Notes under the pieces: generated by a model | Databases searched by the model: none | The model's input: only the letters and a program-made list of their open reading frames with translations | Told to the model about the DNA's origin: nothing | Program-made: the position numbers and the translations under genes | Source: Rhizobacter sp. | GTDB lineage: Bacteria; Pseudomonadota; Gammaproteobacteria; Burkholderiales; Burkholderiaceae_C | Direction: 5' to 3' | Length of the DNA stretch: 64,000 nucleotides | NCBI GenBank assembly: GCA_019635355.1 | Contig: JAHBZQ010000001.1 | Location: forward strand, 4,650,001-4,714,000 | In this document: positions 61,368 through 64,000 of the stretch, one piece after another | How positions within the stretch are numbered: position 1 is the stretch's first letter | Layout of the letters: every line of letters starts with the position of its first letter

Positions 61368-62540
61368 TCAGATGCCCAGAGTGTCTTTGTGCACGAGCAG
61401 CATCGAGGCGCTCTTGGCGGCGATGCGTTCGTTCGAGATCATGAGCGACGCCGACAGCACGTCGCGGTAGTGGCGGCCGAGCGAGAAGGGCGAGTCGTTC
61501 TTGTAGCCGAGCACGCCCACGATCTGCAGGGCACGGTGCACGATCTGCGGCGCGGCTTCCGAGCACGCGATCTTCAGGTTGTTGAGGCGCAGCGCCCAGG
61601 CCATGTCGAGCAGCTCCTCAACGCTTGCCTGATCGAACGCCTGGGCCGAGGCCTGCCATTGCTGGCGCATGCCCTGCAGTTGCGCTGACACCTCGGCCAG
61701 GCGCGTGGCCGTCGGCGGCACGGTGCCGGGCTTCTTGCGCGCTTCGCCGCGCACGTAGGTGGCGGCACGGTTCACCGCATCGGCGGCGATGCCCCACCAT
61801 AGCGCGGACCACAGGATGTGCGAGTACGGCACCATCGTGTCGGCGGCGATGTCGGCGAAGGAACCGGGCACGATCTGCTCGATGGGCCCGGACGATTCGA
61901 GCCGGAAGCCCGGGCTGCAGGTGCCGCGCATGCCGAGGGTGTCCCACGTGGTGGTCTGCTCGAGCTTGCTCGCGTCTTCGCGCTTCACGAGCACCAGCAC
62001 CTGGTCGCTGCTCGGGGCTTGCGAATCGCGTCGGCAGGTCACGAGGATGGCGTCGGCGTTCGCGCAGTACGAGCCAGTGGTCGCGTCTTTCGCGAGCACG
62101 AAACGGTCGCCGTGACGTTCGACGGCGCAGATGCTGGAGCGGGTGTCGCCGAAGGTGCCCACCTCGGAGGTCATCGAAGCCAGCAGCGGTTGAAACTTGA
62201 CCAGATCACGCAGGTATTGGGCGAAATACGGATCGTCGGCGCCGTGGCGTGCCAGGCAGGCCACCTGGATGTAGTGCATGGCAAGCACCATGCCGCTCGC
62301 GCCGCAGCCTTGCGACAGGGTCGCGCACAACTGGGCCAGCTCCTGCATCGTGCAGCCGGCACCGCCCAAGGGCTGCGGCACGGGCGCACTCAGCACGCCA
62401 GCGCTGCGCAATGCGGCCACGGTTTCCGCCGGGAAGCGCGCCTGCGCATCGACGTCTGCCGCATGCCGTGCCGCCACAGTGTTGCTGACCTCGCGCGTGG
62501 CGTTGAGCAGGGTCTCGAAGCGGGGTGTCGGTGCAGTCAT
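61368..62540 (-). CDS. acyl-CoA dehydrogenase family protein
   Basis: A 390-residue flavoprotein of the acyl-CoA dehydrogenase fold. Visible are PQPLGGAGCTMQELAQLCATLSQGC, the FAD-contact region LASMTSEVGTFGDTRSS, DTLGMRGTCSPGF and the C-terminal helix RHYRDVLSASLMISNERI. The classical catalytic Glu is not evident, so it may oxidise a carrier-bound aminoacyl group or act as a monooxygenase-like member. ATG 62540 starts the domain. It heads a minus-strand unit with the carrier-protein ligase and DUF1839. Confidence 0.85.
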   Translation of the reverse strand: MTAPTPRFETLLNATREVSNTVAARHAADVDAQARFPAETVAALRSAGVLSAPVPQPLGGAGCTMQELAQLCATLSQGCGASGMVLAMHYIQVACLARHGADDPYFAQYLRDLVKFQPLLASMTSEVGTFGDTRSSICAVERHGDRFVLAKDATTGSYCANADAILVTCRRDSQAPSSDQVLVLVKREDASKLEQTTTWDTLGMRGTCSPGFRLESSGPIEQIVPGSFADIAADTMVPYSHILWSALWWGIAADAVNRAATYVRGEARKKPGTVPPTATRLAEVSAQLQGMRQQWQASAQAFDQASVEELLDMAWALRLNNLKIACSEAAPQIVHRALQIVGVLGYKNDSPFSLGRHYRDVLSASLMISNERIAAKSASMLLVHKDTLGI

Positions 62541-62692
62541 GGAAGCGGCGGTATGGCCTTCGTCGGCGTCATCAATCAAGGATAGCGCCGCGTATCGCAC
62601 CGGCGCATCCCGCAGATGATGGCTGCTCCGGTAAAGCTTGCGTGCAGTACGTCACGGCCTCATCAGAACTTGCTACCCCCAAGGCCGATGGC

Positions 62693-62708
62693 CCCCTCCA
62701 TGAAGGGG
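62693..62708. promoter_or_regulatory. G/C-run inverted repeat, site F (weak)
   Basis: CCCCT and AGGGG arms with a 6-bp spacer, in the divergent gap between the acyl-CoA dehydrogenase and AcpS genes. It is shorter than sites A-E and could be chance in GC-rich DNA. Confidence 0.25.
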
Positions 62709-62773
62709 ATTTCATGACCGGGCAGGATCGCCCATGCTAAGCAACAGCAGCTTCCTGCAGGATCGTTTTCGCC

Positions 62774-63232
62774 ATGTCCAACGCCATCTCCCGACTCGAT
62801 GTCGCCGCGCCCGCAGCGGCGCGGATGCGTGTCGGGCTCGACGTGGTCGACATCCGGCGTGTCAGCGAATCGATGGAACGGTTTGGCCCTCGCTTCGCTC
62901 AACGTCTGTTCAGCGAAGACGAGATCGCCTATGCATCGTCGGGCGAAGGCCAGGCCGCTGAGCGGCTGGCCGCGCGCTTCGCGGCGAAAGAGGCGGCGAT
63001 CAAGGCGTTCGACCTGGCCGAAGCGGGTGTGGCCTGGCGAGACATCGAGGTCCGCAAATTGCCCAATGGTGCGTGCTGCCTGGCGCTGCATGGCCGCGCG
63101 GCCACCGAGGTTGAGCGCCTGGGCGTCAGCGAGATCGCCCTGAGCCTGAGCCACGATGGCGATTTCGCCGCCGCCGTGGTGACGGCCCTGCTGGACACGC
63201 CTTCACGAATTACTACAACACATATTCTTTGA
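62774..63232 (+). CDS. holo-acyl-carrier-protein synthase (AcpS-type)
   Basis: A 152-residue phosphopantetheinyl transferase. The metal-binding motif GLDVVDIRRVSESMERFG and the second signature AERLAARFAAKEAAIKAF are intact, and a short LSLSHDGDFAAAVV end follows. Coupled with the carrier protein 8 bp downstream, it probably activates that carrier, and perhaps the other carrier proteins in the window. It faces the carrier-protein ligase operon. Confidence 0.92.
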   Translation: MSNAISRLDVAAPAAARMRVGLDVVDIRRVSESMERFGPRFAQRLFSEDEIAYASSGEGQAAERLAARFAAKEAAIKAFDLAEAGVAWRDIEVRKLPNGACCLALHGRAATEVERLGVSEIALSLSHDGDFAAAVVTALLDTPSRITTTHIL

Positions 63233-63240
63233 GGTACGAC

Positions 63241-63498
63241 ATGAACACGGCTGAAGAAATAGAAGACAAGATCCGGGAAGTGCTCCGCGACCATGCGCGC
63301 CTGAGCAAGCCCGTCGACCAGATCGAACTCACGACCGATCTCTACCAGGCCGGCATGACCTCGCATGCCAGCGTCAACGTGATGCTGGCGCTCGAAGGCG
63401 CGTTCGACATCGAATTCGCCGACCACATGCTCAAGCGCAGTGTCTTCACCAGCGTGGCTTCCATCCGCGACGCCGTTGCCGAACTCACGCACGCTTGA
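63241..63498 (+). CDS. carrier protein (aminoacyl carrier)
   Basis: An 85-residue carrier protein. The phosphopantetheine serine is in YQAGMTSHASVNVMLALE, whose TSH motif differs from the DSL of normal ACP but is typical of carriers loaded by the amino acid ligase family. GAGG lies about 8 bp before ATG 63241. It follows the AcpS gene and should be the partner of the ligase at 60458. Confidence 0.9.
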   Translation: MNTAEEIEDKIREVLRDHARLSKPVDQIELTTDLYQAGMTSHASVNVMLALEGAFDIEFADHMLKRSVFTSVASIRDAVAELTHA

Positions 63499-63506
63499 CC
63501 CGTGAC

Positions 63507-64000
63507 ATGACGCCCGCAGCCCAGGACACCCCGCAACGGGTCGTGCTGGGCGGGATGTGGCAGATCTGCGCCACCGCGCCAGGGCGCTGTACTTCCCCGA
63601 CGCAGCTCGATGCACTCGCTCCCGGCGAGTGGCTCACGTCCCCCCACGCCGGCACGGCCGCTGCCCTTTTGCGCAGCGCCGGCCGCTGGTCGCTCGACGG
63701 ACCGGCCCGCCGCTTCGACGCCGAAGACTGGTGGTACCGCACCCGCTTCACGCCGCCCTTGCTCGATGCGGGTGAGGCGCTCTGGCTCGGGTTCGACGGC
63801 TTGGCCACGTTGGCCGACGTGTGGCTCAACGGCCACCTCATCCTGCACAGCGACAACATGTTCCTCTCGCACGAATGCGAGGTCGCGTCGCTGCTGGTGC
63901 CGGGGGAGAACCAGCTCGACATCCGCTTCCATGCGCTCGACGCGCTGCTGGCCGCCAAGCGCCCACGCCCCCGCTGGCGCGTGCCGATGGTCCCGCAGCA
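63507..64000 (+). CDS. glycoside hydrolase family 2 protein, beta-mannosidase-like (partial)
   Basis: The first 164 codons of a gene that runs past the window end. The N-terminal GH2 sugar-binding domain is recognisable: RRFDAEDWWYRTRFTPP, WLGFDGLATLADVWLNGHLI and SDNMFLSHECEV. The closest type is beta-mannosidase or exo-beta-glucosaminidase. No signal peptide is seen. It starts 9 bp after the carrier-protein gene, so it may belong to that unit. The catalytic domain lies outside the window. Confidence 0.85.
   Translation, partial: MTPAAQDTPQRVVLGGMWQICATAPGRCTSPTQLDALAPGEWLTSPHAGTAAALLRSAGRWSLDGPARRFDAEDWWYRTRFTPPLLDAGEALWLGFDGLATLADVWLNGHLILHSDNMFLSHECEVASLLVPGENQLDIRFHALDALLAAKRPRPRWRVPMVPQ

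Overview
The window is high-GC DNA with short intergenic gaps, frequent ATGA stop/start overlaps and long open antisense frames. Its gene families (exosortase-B EPS genes epsD-E-F-G-xrtB-epsI, CysNC, amino acid:carrier-protein ligase) point to a betaproteobacterium of the order Burkholderiales, probably of the Rubrivivax/Leptothrix/Rhizobacter type. This placement is inferred from gene content only. I saw no rRNA, tRNA, CRISPR array or intact insertion sequence.

Layout. (1) 1-9.2 kb: a family 2 glycosyltransferase, a secreted beta-helix lipoprotein, a GT4-like transferase, an O-acetylation pair (SGNH/AlgJ-like plus MBOAT), another glycosyltransferase and a sulfotransferase. (2) 9.3-13.9 kb: sulfate activation and PAP recycling (cysNC, a cysD fused to a transposase-like DNA-binding region, cysQ). 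(3) 13.9-24.4 kb, minus strand: a type-B exosortase exopolysaccharide operon (epsI, epsD, epsE, epsF, epsG, xrtB), then a Wzx-like flippase, a methyltransferase, a pyruvyl transferase and a FAD/NAD(P)-binding protein. (4) 24.4-32 kb: three tandem beta-helix proteins related to the one in region 1, a Wzy/ligase-like membrane protein and a DUF5672 protein. (5) 32-34.2 kb: an orphan molybdopterin-binding dehydrogenase subunit. (6) 34.5-55.6 kb, plus strand: a hybrid NRPS-PKS line (formyltransferase, half-condensation, adenylation with an embedded luciferase-like monooxygenase, carrier; then KS-AT-KR-DH-ACP-TE). A crotonyl-CoA carboxylase/reductase, two glycosyltransferases, a GNAT-like protein, an AurF-like diiron oxygenase, a free-standing carrier protein and adenylation enzyme, a WecG/TagA transferase, a polysaccharide deacetylase and another glycosyltransferase follow. 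(7) 55.8-59.5 kb: SxtJ-like and DUF5989 small membrane proteins, a NodU/CmcH-type carbamoyltransferase and an SGNH protein. (8) 59.5-64 kb: DUF1839, amino acid:carrier-protein ligase and acyl-CoA dehydrogenase (minus strand), facing AcpS, a carrier protein and a truncated GH2 glycosidase (plus strand).

Together the genes describe a Wzx/Wzy-type exopolysaccharide whose sugars may be acetylated, sulfated, pyruvylated, methylated, deacetylated and carbamoylated. A polyketide-peptide assembly line is embedded among the glycan genes. The most unusual points are the transposase-like DNA-binding region fused to CysD, the assembly line inside the EPS locus, and a G5/C5 inverted-repeat element (core AACTAGGGGGTYTG at two sites) that recurs between transcription units and may be a shared regulatory site.
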